Assembly (NCBI GenBank): GCA_900316295.1
Contig: ONCJ01000015.1
Coordinates: 1-43,257 of the forward strand
Origin: an uncultured Prevotella sp.
Lineage (GTDB): Bacteria > Bacteroidota > Bacteroidia > Bacteroidales > Bacteroidaceae
Length of the DNA: 43,257 nucleotides
Direction: 5' to 3'
Below the pieces are notes generated by a model. The model saw only the letters and a program-made list of their open reading frames with translations. It searched no databases and was not told the DNA's origin. A program made the translations under genes and the position numbers. This document shows, piece by piece, positions 27,653 to 36,840 of the stretch. The stretch's first letter is position 1, and every line of letters starts with the position of its first letter.

Positions 27653-27997
27653 CTATGTTAAGTCAGTGTCCGGTTCCCACAAGTGGCGTTGCATGTCTAC
27701 ATGTCCATTAACCTTGAACGTCACACCCTCCCTTTCCAACAACTGCCGTTGCTGACTCCAACCTGGTGCGGTGCGTCCTTCCTTGTTCACAACCCTGTGA
27801 CAGGGCAGCCTCTCTGCGCCTGGAGTATAGTGCAACGTCCTTCCCACCATTCTCGGATGACTTGGCCATCCCGCCCATGAAGCTATGGTCCCATAGGTCG
27901 TCACCCTCCCTCTGGGAATCTGTCCGACAATGTTCAGCACATCGTCACGAAATCTCCTCACCTGCTCTGGCGTCATCTTGTTGGGATAGTCTTTCAT
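27653..27997 (-). CDS. MGMT/Ada-type methyltransferase domain protein
   Basis: 114 residues, the DNA-binding/active-site half of O6-alkylguanine-DNA alkyltransferase: GQIPRGRVTTYGTIASWAG, the Arg-finger region (MVGRTLHYTP) and the acceptor motif PCHRVV. The Cys is present; in alkyltransferase-like (ATL) proteins it is usually Trp. It lacks the N-terminal domain of full-length MGMT (about 160-180 residues). It probably repairs or flags alkylated guanine. It lies downstream of the CRISPR array on the same strand, separated by a hairpin. Confidence 0.88.
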   Translation of the reverse strand: MKDYPNKMTPEQVRRFRDDVLNIVGQIPRGRVTTYGTIASWAGWPSHPRMVGRTLHYTPGAERLPCHRVVNKEGRTAPGWSQQRQLLEREGVTFKVNGHVDMQRHLWEPDTDLT

Positions 27998-28024
27998 TTT
28001 GTTAATGTGTTTTTCTCATAAACG

Positions 28025-28045
28025 GAAAAAATAGCAAATTGCTAT
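28025..28045 (-). terminator. Likely terminator of the CRISPR transcript
   Basis: Reading leftwards: ATAGC-AATTT-GCTAT followed by TTTTTT. It is 54 bp past the final, degenerate repeat, on the array's transcribed strand. Confidence 0.5.
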
Positions 28046-28098
28046 AAAGGCTTTATGATTTTTTTTCTTCGTCTGTCAAAGTGTATTCAGAGTTAGGG

Positions 28099-29486
28099 AC
28101 TCAGGATAGTAGAAATTAACTTGGCTTTATAGCCGTTTATTCCTCTCAAATGGTAAATATGTTATCTACGATAGTAGAAATTAACTTGGCTTTATAGCCA
28201 AAGAACTCAATAAGACGAGCAGAACCACATCTACGATAGTAGAAATTAACTTGGCTTTATAGCCATTAATCTCTGCTTCTGCTTTTTGTGTATATCTACG
28301 ATAGTAGAAATTAACTTGGCTTTATAGCCTCCCACGAGCTCTTTTATCTCTAATTGAGATCTACGATAGTAGAAATTAACTTGGCTTTATAGCCTCCACC
28401 ATGTCTGATCTCCGCCCGCTGTATCTACGATAGTAGAAATTAACTTGGCTTTATAGCCCCCTGAAGAATGAGGAGGGACTGGAGTAATCTACGATAGTAG
28501 AAATTAACTTGGCTTTATAGCCCAATGAAACAAGTAATTTGTGAGACTCTATCTACGATAGTAGAAATTAACTTGGCTTTATAGCCCAGGAGTCAAAGGC
28601 TCTACACATTAACAATCTACGATAGTAGAAATTAACTTGGCTTTATAGCCAAGAAAATAACCTTTGTTTGGTATACTGAATCTACGATAGTAGAAATTAA
28701 CTTGGCTTTATAGCCCAACTATGGAGGACATCACACAGATAATATCTACGATAGTAGAAATTAACTTGGCTTTATAGCCCTTAATCAAAGTTTTTTTATC
28801 CACAACCATCTACGATAGTAGAAATTAACTTGGCTTTATAGCCGAACAAGTCGCTGCTGAAGGGTGACGGCAATCTACGATAGTAGAAATTAACTTGGCT
28901 TTATAGCCAGCATGCCGACAGTTACCGACTGATGCAAATCTACGATAGTAGAAATTAACTTGGCTTTATAGCCTTTGCGTGTCTTAGGGGAAACTACACC
29001 ATCTACGATAGTAGAAATTAACTTGGCTTTATAGCCATTGATAGAAAAGTCATAAACATAAAAATCTACGATAGTAGAAATTAACTTGGCTTTATAGCCT
29101 AAGATATGAGTTTTTTCAGTAATCTTTTATCTACGATAGTAGAAATTAACTTGGCTTTATAGCCTCGCTCATAGTCATTTTTTATCTACTGTAATCTACG
29201 ATAGTAGAAATTAACTTGGCTTTATAGCCTGGCGATGGCTCGCGACCTGTTCGTGTTCATCTACGATAGTAGAAATTAACTTGGCTTTATAGCCTGCCGT
29301 CCGAGATGATGGGACTGATAAATCTACGATAGTAGAAATTAACTTGGCTTTATAGCCTAAGAGTCGTCTATCATTTCGCTTTCAAATCTACGATAGTAGA
29401 AATTAACTTGGCTTTATAGCCAGTTCCCACAAGAGAGTATTACATACGAGATCTACGATAGTAGAAATTAACTTGGCTTTATAGCC
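28099..29486 (-). CRISPR. Type V-A CRISPR array, 22 repeats and 21 spacers
   Basis: The repeat is 36 bp and spacers are 27-29 bp (mostly 28 or 29). On the minus strand the repeat begins GGCTATAAAGCC and ends in the Cas12a handle AATTTCTACTATCGTAGAT, with stem TCTAC/GTAGA and loop TATC. That sets transcription leftwards, in line with cas12a and cas4. Repeats 28164-29486 appear identical. The left-most one (28099-28134) differs at four positions inside the handle stem, as expected for the oldest, trailer-end repeat. Repeat starts run 28099, 28164, 28229, 28294, 28359, 28423 and so on to 29451. New spacers would enter at the 29486 side. Confidence 0.98.
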
Positions 29487-29734
29487 TCTATTGGTTGCAA
29501 AGATAGCAATATGTTCTCACATTGCCATGTATTTATGTAAAAAAATCAAAGAACAAATTCAAGAGATTTTTCCCCACCTGCCACAAATCGTAGGTCTAAC
29601 ATTTTATTTATTAATCAATTACGCACATCGGCCAAAATGTAGAGACCGAGGTTTGCATTATAGGTAAACCACTTCTTTGTCTCTATGAATAGCATTTCCG
29701 AACTTCTCTACTTTTGCATTAGGAGCATCAAAAA
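29487..29734 (-). promoter_or_regulatory. CRISPR leader region
   Basis: 248 bp, AT-rich, between the truncated cas4 stop and the first repeat. It is where cas1 and cas2 would be expected in a complete type V-A locus. Only short broken reading frames remain (for example about 25 codons in another frame just after the cas4 stop). It probably holds the array promoter, but no perfect TTTG/TAnnTTTG pair was found. Confidence 0.55.
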
Positions 29735-30109
29735 TCAATACGCTATAGCCCTCACGTCATACCCCATTTCCTTCATGCACAGATATTGAGCCCATAACTG
29801 GTATATCTGGCCTTGGTAAATGTTCCTCAGTTGATACTTCCTTTCTATCAGCTTTTGCTCCCTGCCTTTATATATATCTATCTTACCCATCAATCCATAT
29901 TCCTCAGACATCACTGGCAATGCTTGCAAATCATCAGCACGATTACTTGCCTTTTTTTTATCAATGTTTTCATGTGCAATGCGCCCCTGGGTCTGCGGAG
30001 TTGCATGATACAACCCTTCGTCCGCTTCCATATACACATTGTGAAGGTATATGGAATACGGACAAAAGATAAAGTCGTTTAGAGTGGATATGGATATATA
30101 GTCTTCCAT
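29735..30109 (-). pseudogene. cas4: C-terminally truncated Cas4
   Basis: 124 codons from MEDYISISTLNDFIFCPYS. Its ATG shares one base with the cas12a stop (TAATG). The first Fe-S Cys (FIFCPYS), the GKIDIY Asp motif, the IERKYQL E-x-K motif and the QLWAQY QxxxY motif of the RecB-like nuclease are present. Type V-A Cas4 proteins are usually about 190 residues and end with three more Cys ligands for the 4Fe-4S cluster; here the frame stops at GYDVRAIAY before them. Cas4 normally trims and PAM-checks prespacers with Cas1-Cas2, both absent here. It is probably non-functional. Confidence 0.85.
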
Positions 30110-33100
30110 TAGTCGTTGAGATAGGGCTTGCTCTGAGCAAACAAAAGCCACTCCTTATTGGTTATGGCTAGTGATAGTTTTTCGCCTTCTGACGTGTTCC
30201 GTATCTTGCGAACTATCCACAGTCCTTTGCGGGCAATGTTATAGGCTCCGTTAGCATCTGCATCAACAGGTAAACTGCTTATTCTTTCGCGGCTGTCAAA
30301 GAAATGTCCATTTTTGTCAGCAATAGGAGACAAAAGATAGTCCTCTTCGGAATTGGCTATGCTATTGCGCATTTGAAGCAGCAACTTCATTAACCCAAGC
30401 AAATCTCTGTAAAATTGTGCATCTTTCTGATTACAAATGGCCTCTTTCATGTTGCCAGATATATCAATTTCTTTCTGGTCAAAGAGTTTCTTGAACTCAT
30501 CTGTCAGTACTATCCTTTCATTGTCCCATTGATTATTTTTCTGAGGATTGCGGAATGTGCGGATTCTCTCTCCATGCGTGCATAGAGTCCACTGAGTGCG
30601 AGTACCTTCTGCCTTGGTGGTGAAATCGTTATAGTCAAAGGTAAACTCGAACCAACCTTTTTCAGTGTTGAAACTAATCCGCTGGAATTTCGAGAAGAAC
30701 AGACGGGCTTTCTCACGAGTATCGTATCGGGTATCAAGCAGATTCACAAAACCTGTCACAGGGTCTATTTTGCTGGTGTTCCATGCTGGGATATAGAATA
30801 AGCAGCCACACTGATGCGAACGCTTCCATTTCTTTGCCTCACAAGTTAGTTGCAACGGATGCAACAAGCCTGTAACCTCAGTTGCATCTGCTTGTTTGTC
30901 TATATAGCAGTTGAGTTTTTCTATAAGCATCTTTTCGAACTTCTCATAAACCTGTCGCTCAATCTTCTGACGTCCACGCATAAAGCCTGTGTTTAGGTCT
31001 TCAAGAACAACGATGGCCTTATATTCGACCATCATTTTCGAGATGACATGAACGACCTGACTCAGATAGCCCTCCTTCAATTCTTTAATAGTCTCAATGG
31101 TGTCCCAACTGCGGCGTGCATCCGTACGGTCTCCCTCACGTTTTACTAACAAGTCATGATAGTTAGTTTTATAAGTTTGACCTTTATACTCATTGAAAAT
31201 ATCGTTAAGAGTCATTTGTTTCACGATATTACCGTTTAAATCAATTAGTGAGAGATAAAGCAGGTGACGCTCACCTCTGTCTATGCCTATGATGTGTGTG
31301 AAACCACCTTGGCGGATGGTTTCTTGAACAATAGGATTTATATTGAGTTGTCCAGTTCCTTTGAAGTTTATGGTAATAGGCACATGGAACTGGAATTTGT
31401 CAACAGTATAACGCCTGTCCTTTATGATGTCGTACTCAAAAGTGCTGGTGCGTTTCTTGTTGAGTTCATTTTTATTGACTATTGACAGATTAGCCTTGTG
31501 AATAATACGATTCTCGGGCTGAATACTTGCTTTGCGATAGAATACTTCTGCCTGACCATTCAGTTTGTAAACAACATTACTTAGGTTACGTTCGTCGAAT
31601 AGCATTTTCCAATAGAGCGTATGCAGGTTTGGTGTGCCTTTGCTATACTCTGAGAAGTCTTTGTTCCAAATGCGGAAGAGATATAGCTTGCCCTCGTCAA
31701 CAAGTTGATTGATGTAAGAGGATGGGACTCTTGAAAAAGACAAGGAATAGAATTGCGAATCGACTTCCGAATAAAAGTCAGGAAGATTCTTATAATCGTT
31801 ACGGTCAGTAAAGTTAATGTCAAAATAACTATTCCATTCGTCATGCTGAGATATAAATGACTTGTAATATGAAATCAATTTTTGCAAGTCTCCACTATTC
31901 TTCTTAAAAGATTCATTCTTTTTGATTTTGATGACGTCTTCTGGAATTGACAATTTTTGTTGCCACGTTTTAGAAAATGCAATCCTTGGCAATTGTTGGC
32001 TAATTTGCCCCAATTGTTTATATACCATTTTCTCGTAACAATCACCTTCTGAAGGTGTGATATCTGTTTCAAAAACGCGATTGGCTTTCTTGTCCATTAT
32101 GCCAAGATAATAGAAAGAGTCTTTGCGCAAAAGAATGCCTGTACAGTCAGGCTCCTTGTTAACATCCCAGCCTCCAAGCAACTGTGAATTGTCAAAATTT
32201 AATTTTATCTTCTCTGTGCTATAGGGTTTACGTGTCAACCAGTTTCTAACTTTATTATAGAGAGGGGTTACAGTATTCAGTTCATCCCAAATCATTTGGA
32301 AACTACCATAGAAAAGTTCGTCCTTCTCCAGTTCTTCACCACTTCCCAACAAAGGCTTTATGAAATGCTGAAGGTCTTTGAAAGCGTCAAGTAATGCTTT
32401 GATTTTTGTTACCGCAGGTTTGTTCTGAGAAAGTGCGTTGCCTGTATCTTTCATCTGTAAAATAACCCGTACATTCTCATAAGCATTCTCTATCTGCGCA
32501 AAGAGGTTCTCCTTTTGTGTAGTCTTTGTATTGATTGTACCTATAGAAATGAAGTACTCTTCAACACTTCGAGGCTTACCGTTTTCTGTTTCCGGATGGG
32601 GTAGATTGTTCAGAAAAGAAATACTGAAACTCTTCTGAGTCTTGAATATCTTGGATATCCTATCTTCAAACTCCTCGTCAGTTTCCTTCTTTTTCCTCGG
32701 AATAATGATTTTCAGTTGTTCCTTTATGGCATTTGAATAGACATCATAACGACCAAATAGGTGCTGCGAGATGTTAGTTAAGGAAAGGTCATTAGTAATA
32801 TTGATTTGCGAGAGATCATACTCCTTCAGATGCAATAGAAGCGAACGCAACGATTCATTCTCTTCACCCATCAACAGTTCATGCAAATGGGTGTATGATT
32901 CGTTGATGGCCCCAAGCATTTTCTCATCAGAATCAAATTCCTCTGCCAACCACGACAACTTCTCCCTATCACTTAGAATCTGCTTGTATAATGGTACGAG
33001 GAAAGGTAAGCGTTTGCTCTTGTCTTTTTGTTGTTGATTGTAGAGGTTTACATATTCATTGATACCTTTAATCTCTGTACCATCTTCTAAAACCTTTTTT

Positions 33101-33849
33101 CCTATAATATAGTTGTACACCTCAATGTGTGGTTGAGTCAAAGTTTCTGAGAAATAATCCAAGCGGAATATTTCTTCTATGCTTCCTACATTCAGATATT
33201 CTTCCCAACCCTCATAGATATTACTAAAGTGTTCGGCAACAGAGGTTTCTGCAATCTTGGCAAAAGCCTTCATGTTGTCCATGAACTTAGGCAGGTTCTG
33301 ATGAATAAGCCTATAGGCAATAGCTGTAGATTTCTCTTCCGCAGAATACATGTTTCTACGATTCTCATGGAAACCAGAGAAATATGTTGTAAAATCAGCA
33401 AACTGTCGGACTAATGCCTTATCCTCTTCATTGTTGAGAAATTCTATCAAATCCTCACGAATCAGTTCCTTCTTGAAAATTCGATCATAGGCCGAACCAT
33501 TTTCCGTCAATCTTTTAGTAATGATGGCACGCAGATTATCTTTAACTTCCGAAAAATCTTCCTCATGGGTATCATCACGTCTTGGCATCTCATAAAGCAT
33601 TTGATATTCTTCAAGGGAATCAAGATTTCCTTCGCTTGCTAAAGGTAATTTGAAATTCCACAAACGATCTTTTATATATTGTTTGTGGTATTCGTCAATA
33701 AACCCTTTTACGACTTGGTAATCCTTAGCACGCTTCTCGTCACGTGTAAGAATACCGTTCTTTTCTATATTCTCTTTTGTCTTTCCAATTGGTTGGAGTT
33801 CAAAACGCAATGTCTTGCTTACTGGATATAAGTTAGTAAATTGTTTCAT
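30109..33849 (-). CDS. cas12a: Cas12a (Cpf1) CRISPR effector nuclease
   Basis: 1246 residues, full length for the family. The N-terminus MKQFTNLYPVSKTLRFEL is canonical. The RuvC triad is intact: Asp857 in GIDRGERHL, Glu950 in VLEDLN and the DADANGAY motif (1196-1203). The WED/crRNA-processing region has KDRRYTVDKFQFHVPI. The bridge-helix and Nuc regions are continuous, with no stop or frameshift. It processes its own precursor crRNA and cuts DNA next to a T-rich PAM, then may cut single-stranded DNA in trans. The array repeat carries the matching handle. The next gene, cas4, overlaps by one base. It is clearly more AT-rich than the genes left of 27 kb. Confidence 0.98.
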   Translation of the reverse strand: MKQFTNLYPVSKTLRFELQPIGKTKENIEKNGILTRDEKRAKDYQVVKGFIDEYHKQYIKDRLWNFKLPLASEGNLDSLEEYQMLYEMPRRDDTHEEDFSEVKDNLRAIITKRLTENGSAYDRIFKKELIREDLIEFLNNEEDKALVRQFADFTTYFSGFHENRRNMYSAEEKSTAIAYRLIHQNLPKFMDNMKAFAKIAETSVAEHFSNIYEGWEEYLNVGSIEEIFRLDYFSETLTQPHIEVYNYIIGKKVLEDGTEIKGINEYVNLYNQQQKDKSKRLPFLVPLYKQILSDREKLSWLAEEFDSDEKMLGAINESYTHLHELLMGEENESLRSLLLHLKEYDLSQINITNDLSLTNISQHLFGRYDVYSNAIKEQLKIIIPRKKKETDEEFEDRISKIFKTQKSFSISFLNNLPHPETENGKPRSVEEYFISIGTINTKTTQKENLFAQIENAYENVRVILQMKDTGNALSQNKPAVTKIKALLDAFKDLQHFIKPLLGSGEELEKDELFYGSFQMIWDELNTVTPLYNKVRNWLTRKPYSTEKIKLNFDNSQLLGGWDVNKEPDCTGILLRKDSFYYLGIMDKKANRVFETDITPSEGDCYEKMVYKQLGQISQQLPRIAFSKTWQQKLSIPEDVIKIKKNESFKKNSGDLQKLISYYKSFISQHDEWNSYFDINFTDRNDYKNLPDFYSEVDSQFYSLSFSRVPSSYINQLVDEGKLYLFRIWNKDFSEYSKGTPNLHTLYWKMLFDERNLSNVVYKLNGQAEVFYRKASIQPENRIIHKANLSIVNKNELNKKRTSTFEYDIIKDRRYTVDKFQFHVPITINFKGTGQLNINPIVQETIRQGGFTHIIGIDRGERHLLYLSLIDLNGNIVKQMTLNDIFNEYKGQTYKTNYHDLLVKREGDRTDARRSWDTIETIKELKEGYLSQVVHVISKMMVEYKAIVVLEDLNTGFMRGRQKIERQVYEKFEKMLIEKLNCYIDKQADATEVTGLLHPLQLTCEAKKWKRSHQCGCLFYIPAWNTSKIDPVTGFVNLLDTRYDTREKARLFFSKFQRISFNTEKGWFEFTFDYNDFTTKAEGTRTQWTLCTHGERIRTFRNPQKNNQWDNERIVLTDEFKKLFDQKEIDISGNMKEAICNQKDAQFYRDLLGLMKLLLQMRNSIANSEEDYLLSPIADKNGHFFDSRERISSLPVDADANGAYNIARKGLWIVRKIRNTSEGEKLSLAITNKEWLLFAQSKPYLND

Positions 33850-33875
33850 AGATTATTTGGTTTTTAGTTCGGCTG

Positions 33876-33944
33876 TAAAGGTAGTGAAAGTAGTTTAGAA
33901 CTCATATCGTGCGTGCGGATAATATCCGTAAATTTACGGATATT
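33876..33944 (-). promoter_or_regulatory. cas12a promoter region with perfect 24-bp palindrome
   Basis: A -7-like box TACCTTTA (minus strand, 33876-33883) lies about 27 bp before the cas12a ATG. About 38 bp further upstream a perfect 24-bp palindrome occupies 33921-33944 (half-site AATATCCGTAAA), with another GGAT half-site just before it. It is a good candidate for a dimeric regulator's operator controlling cas12a. Confidence 0.55.
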
Positions 33945-33984
33945 TCACATTTCTGGAACAAGGGTACATGGAGCGCTTCTTGTT

Positions 33985-34151
33985 GAGGCTAAACGGCAGT
34001 GTCGTTACAATGAAATGATAGTGTGGTTGTACGTTAGTCATACCGTCTGTACAGCCTAACGTCACCATGAGTAAGCCTCGACGACGGTGGCGTTTGGCTG
34101 TAATCAGCGTGGCGGTAGCGTGTAAACTGAGTGAGAGTAGGCTTTACTCTC
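33985..34151. other. Hairpin-rich, GC-richer patch in the intergenic region
   Basis: Between AT-rich flanks, this ~165-bp patch has imperfect 23-bp inverted arms (33985-34007 with 34057-34079), ACGTTAG/CTAACGT (34031-34037, 34056-34062) and a perfect 7-bp stem GAGAGTA/TACTCTC with a 5-nt loop (34133-34151). No ORF is credible. It might encode a small RNA or be a protein-binding site; it has no match to the array repeat beyond short GGCT words. Confidence 0.4.
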
Positions 34152-34214
34152 GTTATGAGTAGGGTGTAATGTGTATAGATAGTTATTTTTTTTATATATA
34201 AAATGTTATAACCA

Positions 34215-34659
34215 TACATAAAATGCGTGTTGTTTTGAAGTAAATATATTGATAATAAGATGTTTATGTGTTCAAAAACCATACATAAACTATACATAAA
34301 AGGTACATTATACATACATAAACTATACATAAAAGATACATAATTCATACATAAAGGACGGATATGGGAAAAATGTATGAATGTGTATGTTGTAAAAACG
34401 GGTTGCTTTTGCTTTTGAAGTGGGTCGTTTCGTTGGAGAAAAGAGGCCGTTTTTGTCGTAAAAACCTATCGTTTTTGTTTGAAAAACGGCCCTTTTGATT
34501 TCCAATATGGGCGCTTTTGTTGCCATGTACCTTTTATGTACCTTTTATGTATCTTTTATGTATGTATTATGTATGTTTAATCTATCTTAAAACCTTGTAT
34601 TTATTTGGGTTTCGGATGTTTTTTATGTATCTTTGTAGGGTTAATTAATTATTTATGTA
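34215..34659. repeat. Two opposed clusters of TACATAAA boxes (iteron-like)
   Basis: Left cluster, plus orientation: TACATAAA at 34215, 34282, 34293, 34315, 34326 and 34348, with a near copy at 34337. Right cluster, the reverse complement TTTATGTA: 34533, 34544, 34555, 34622 and 34652. Many are 11 bp apart (34282/34293, 34315/34326, 34533/34544/34555), one DNA turn, so a protein could bind side by side on one face. The last copy overlaps the start of the VapE-like gene. This suggests an origin-like or autoregulatory site. The ORFs read through this region are low-complexity. Confidence 0.7.
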
Positions 34660-36778
34660 TATGAAAGTGACAATTATAAAGAATAGTAGAAAGAAAGAGG
34701 TCGTCAATCGTGTAGGGTTGGACGAGTTGGCACGAATGATCAAGGATGGTGATGTGGCTGAGGATGTGAGATATGTGCGTGAACTGTACCATCTGATGAG
34801 ACCTGTGAGGCTGGAGACGGGATGTGTGGAGACGGGACTGGACGAGCCGTTGATCCTGCCGTACGTCTGCTTTGCGGCTGAGTATGCCAACAGAAACAAG
34901 GAGCGGAAGATGGTGACGTATAATGGTATTGTGGTGCTGGAGCTGAACGGTCTGAACAGCTATGAGGAGGCTGTCAGACTGAAGGGCGAGGCTATGCGTA
35001 TGCCGGAGACGCTGATGGCGTTCCTTGGAGCATCGGGCAGGAGCGTGAAGATTGTGTGTCGTGGCGAGTTGTTCGAGGGTGGACTGCCGGAGCAACAGGA
35101 GGACATCGAGCAGTTTCATGCCAACTTGTATAACACGGCACGACAGGCTTATCAGAACCAGTTCCATGTGGATATAGAGTATTTGGAACCGCGCCTCGAC
35201 AGAGTGGTGTATATGAGCGCTGACCCGGAGATGTACTATAACCCTCAGGCAAGACGATTCCTTGCGGACGTAAGTCGTGCGGATAGGAGTGAGCAGGGAG
35301 TGAGCATCAGCGAGGAGAGCGACGGACTGATGCCTGGACGTGGCGCTACTCGTACGTGGCAACTGAATTGGCTGTTTATCGTGAACAATGTGCTGGGACG
35401 CTATTTTGAACTGCCCGACGAGAGGCGCGAGGGCGAGCTGCTGATGCGGGTGGCGACGGAATGTCTGAACGAGGGTATTCCGATGGCTCATGCGCAGGGA
35501 ATGACTCTCCTGCATCCTGTGCTGGGCAGGGACGAGATGCTGGTGCGCAATGTCTTCGCGTCGGTATATGCCGTGGAGCAGGGTGGGGAGTATATGAAGA
35601 CGCACAAGGTGAAACCGCTGAAGAGTGTGCCTGACGAGACGATACAGGCGATGAGGACGGAGATATTCCTGAATGCTAACTTCGACATGCGCAAGAACTT
35701 GATGACGGGCGTGGCGGAATACCGTGAGAAGTTCAGCGACTACCAGACGTTCAAACCGCTGACGGAAGAGGTGCGCAACGACATGACTCTCAGGGCTGTG
35801 GAACTGGGACTGAAGGCGTGGGACAAGAACGTGAACCGATTCATCGACTCCACACGTATCTGTCAGTATGACCCCGTGAACACATGGCTCGACCAACTGC
35901 CTGCATGGGACGGCAACGACCGCATAGCGGAACTGGCACGGAGGGTGCCGACAACTCAGCCGCATTGGGAGAAATACCTGCGGATGTGGCTTACGGGTAT
36001 GGTGGCACAATGGCGTGAGAGCGACCGCCAACTGACGGGCAACGCCCTCGTGCCGCTGCTCATCGGCAGACAAGGCTGCGGTAAGACACGCTTCTGTAAG
36101 ATACTGCTACCGACGGAATTGCGCGACTATTATAACGACAAGATTAACTTCCGCAACGAGTTCGACCTGAACATTGCCCTGACATCATTCGCGATAATCA
36201 ACATCGACGAGTTCGACAAGACCACCAAGGGGCAGCAGGTGGTGCTGAAGTACCTCTTGTCTTCGGCAGACGTGAAATTCCGTCCGCCCTACGGAAAGAC
36301 CATCAAACAGTATCGCCGATATACCTCGTTTATCGGGACGACAAACAAGCGCAAACCGCTGACCGACCCGACAGGCTCCAGGCGCTTCGTATGCGCGGGA
36401 GTGAACGGACATATCGACTATAACGACACGTTGGACCACAAGCAGCTCTTTGCCCAGGCGTTACACCTCTTCAATAGTGGTGAGCGCTATTGGCTGAACG
36501 ACGACGAGATAGCTGTGCTGATCAAGGAAAACGAGCCATACCAGCAGCTCTACACCCTGGAGGAGATGATCGTCGACACGTTCAGAAAGCCCACCGCATC
36601 AGAGGATGCACGCTGGTATTCCATCGATGAGATCAAGGAGATCCTCGCCAGCAACTATGCCGCCTTCGACATCTCCACCTCCAATACCGCCATCGGCTAC
36701 GTCCTCAGCAATCCTCACGTCAACTTCGAATGCAAGCGTGTGCCACAAGGCAAAGTCTACCGTGTTGTGGTGAAGTAA
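34655..36778 (+). CDS. BT4734-type / VapE-like primase-helicase protein
   Basis: 707 residues. The N-terminal ~200 residues resemble the BT4734-like primase-related domain (YNGIVVLELNGL, LGASGRSVKIVCRG). The C-terminal half is a VapE/DUF3874-type AAA+ ATPase: Walker A GRQGCGKT (471-478), Walker B FAIINIDEFDK and the sensor segment FIGTTNKR. Such proteins occur on phages, plasmids and integrated elements and are thought to act in replication. The start could equally be the ATG at 34661 (MKVTIIKN), two codons on. It lies between two AT-rich defence regions but has GC-richer, chromosome-like codons. A strong terminator follows. Confidence 0.85.
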   Translation: MYMKVTIIKNSRKKEVVNRVGLDELARMIKDGDVAEDVRYVRELYHLMRPVRLETGCVETGLDEPLILPYVCFAAEYANRNKERKMVTYNGIVVLELNGLNSYEEAVRLKGEAMRMPETLMAFLGASGRSVKIVCRGELFEGGLPEQQEDIEQFHANLYNTARQAYQNQFHVDIEYLEPRLDRVVYMSADPEMYYNPQARRFLADVSRADRSEQGVSISEESDGLMPGRGATRTWQLNWLFIVNNVLGRYFELPDERREGELLMRVATECLNEGIPMAHAQGMTLLHPVLGRDEMLVRNVFASVYAVEQGGEYMKTHKVKPLKSVPDETIQAMRTEIFLNANFDMRKNLMTGVAEYREKFSDYQTFKPLTEEVRNDMTLRAVELGLKAWDKNVNRFIDSTRICQYDPVNTWLDQLPAWDGNDRIAELARRVPTTQPHWEKYLRMWLTGMVAQWRESDRQLTGNALVPLLIGRQGCGKTRFCKILLPTELRDYYNDKINFRNEFDLNIALTSFAIINIDEFDKTTKGQQVVLKYLLSSADVKFRPPYGKTIKQYRRYTSFIGTTNKRKPLTDPTGSRRFVCAGVNGHIDYNDTLDHKQLFAQALHLFNSGERYWLNDDEIAVLIKENEPYQQLYTLEEMIVDTFRKPTASEDARWYSIDEIKEILASNYAAFDISTSNTAIGYVLSNPHVNFECKRVPQGKVYRVVVK

Positions 36779-36792
36779 CTGCGATATGAAGA

Positions 36793-36838
36793 AGAAACAG
36801 CGTGTAACTCATCAGAGCTACACGCTGTTTCTTTTACT
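36793..36838 (+). terminator. Terminator of the VapE-like gene
   Basis: A perfect 14-bp stem, AGAAACAGCGTGTA (36793-36806) with TACACGCTGTTTCT (36819-36832), and a 12-nt loop, followed by TTTACTTT. Confidence 0.88.
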
Positions 36839-36840
36839 TT

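Noticed and set aside
28459-28486. Self-targeting spacer against the MATE gene (shared GAATGAGGAG)
   Set aside because: Only about 10 bases match, within a low-complexity repeat word.
29422-29450. Self-targeting spacer against the MGMT gene (shared GTTCCCACAAG)
   Set aside because: Only 11 bases match; too short for targeting.
29640-29734. Remnant of cas1 or cas2 after the cas4 stop
   Set aside because: About 25 open codons in another frame do not resemble any Cas1 or Cas2 start I know; left as part of the leader.
33985-34151. tracrRNA for the CRISPR array
   Set aside because: Cas12a needs none, and the patch has no stretch complementary to the repeat beyond short GGCT/AGCC words.
34034-34526. 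Two minus-strand ORFs across the TACATAAA region
   Set aside because: Their residues come from the repeats (MYSLCMY-like strings) and they contain no recognisable domain.
34649-36073. 474-codon ORF antisense to the VapE-like gene
   Set aside because: His/Leu/Arg-rich shadow with no domain; the sense frame has clear Walker motifs.
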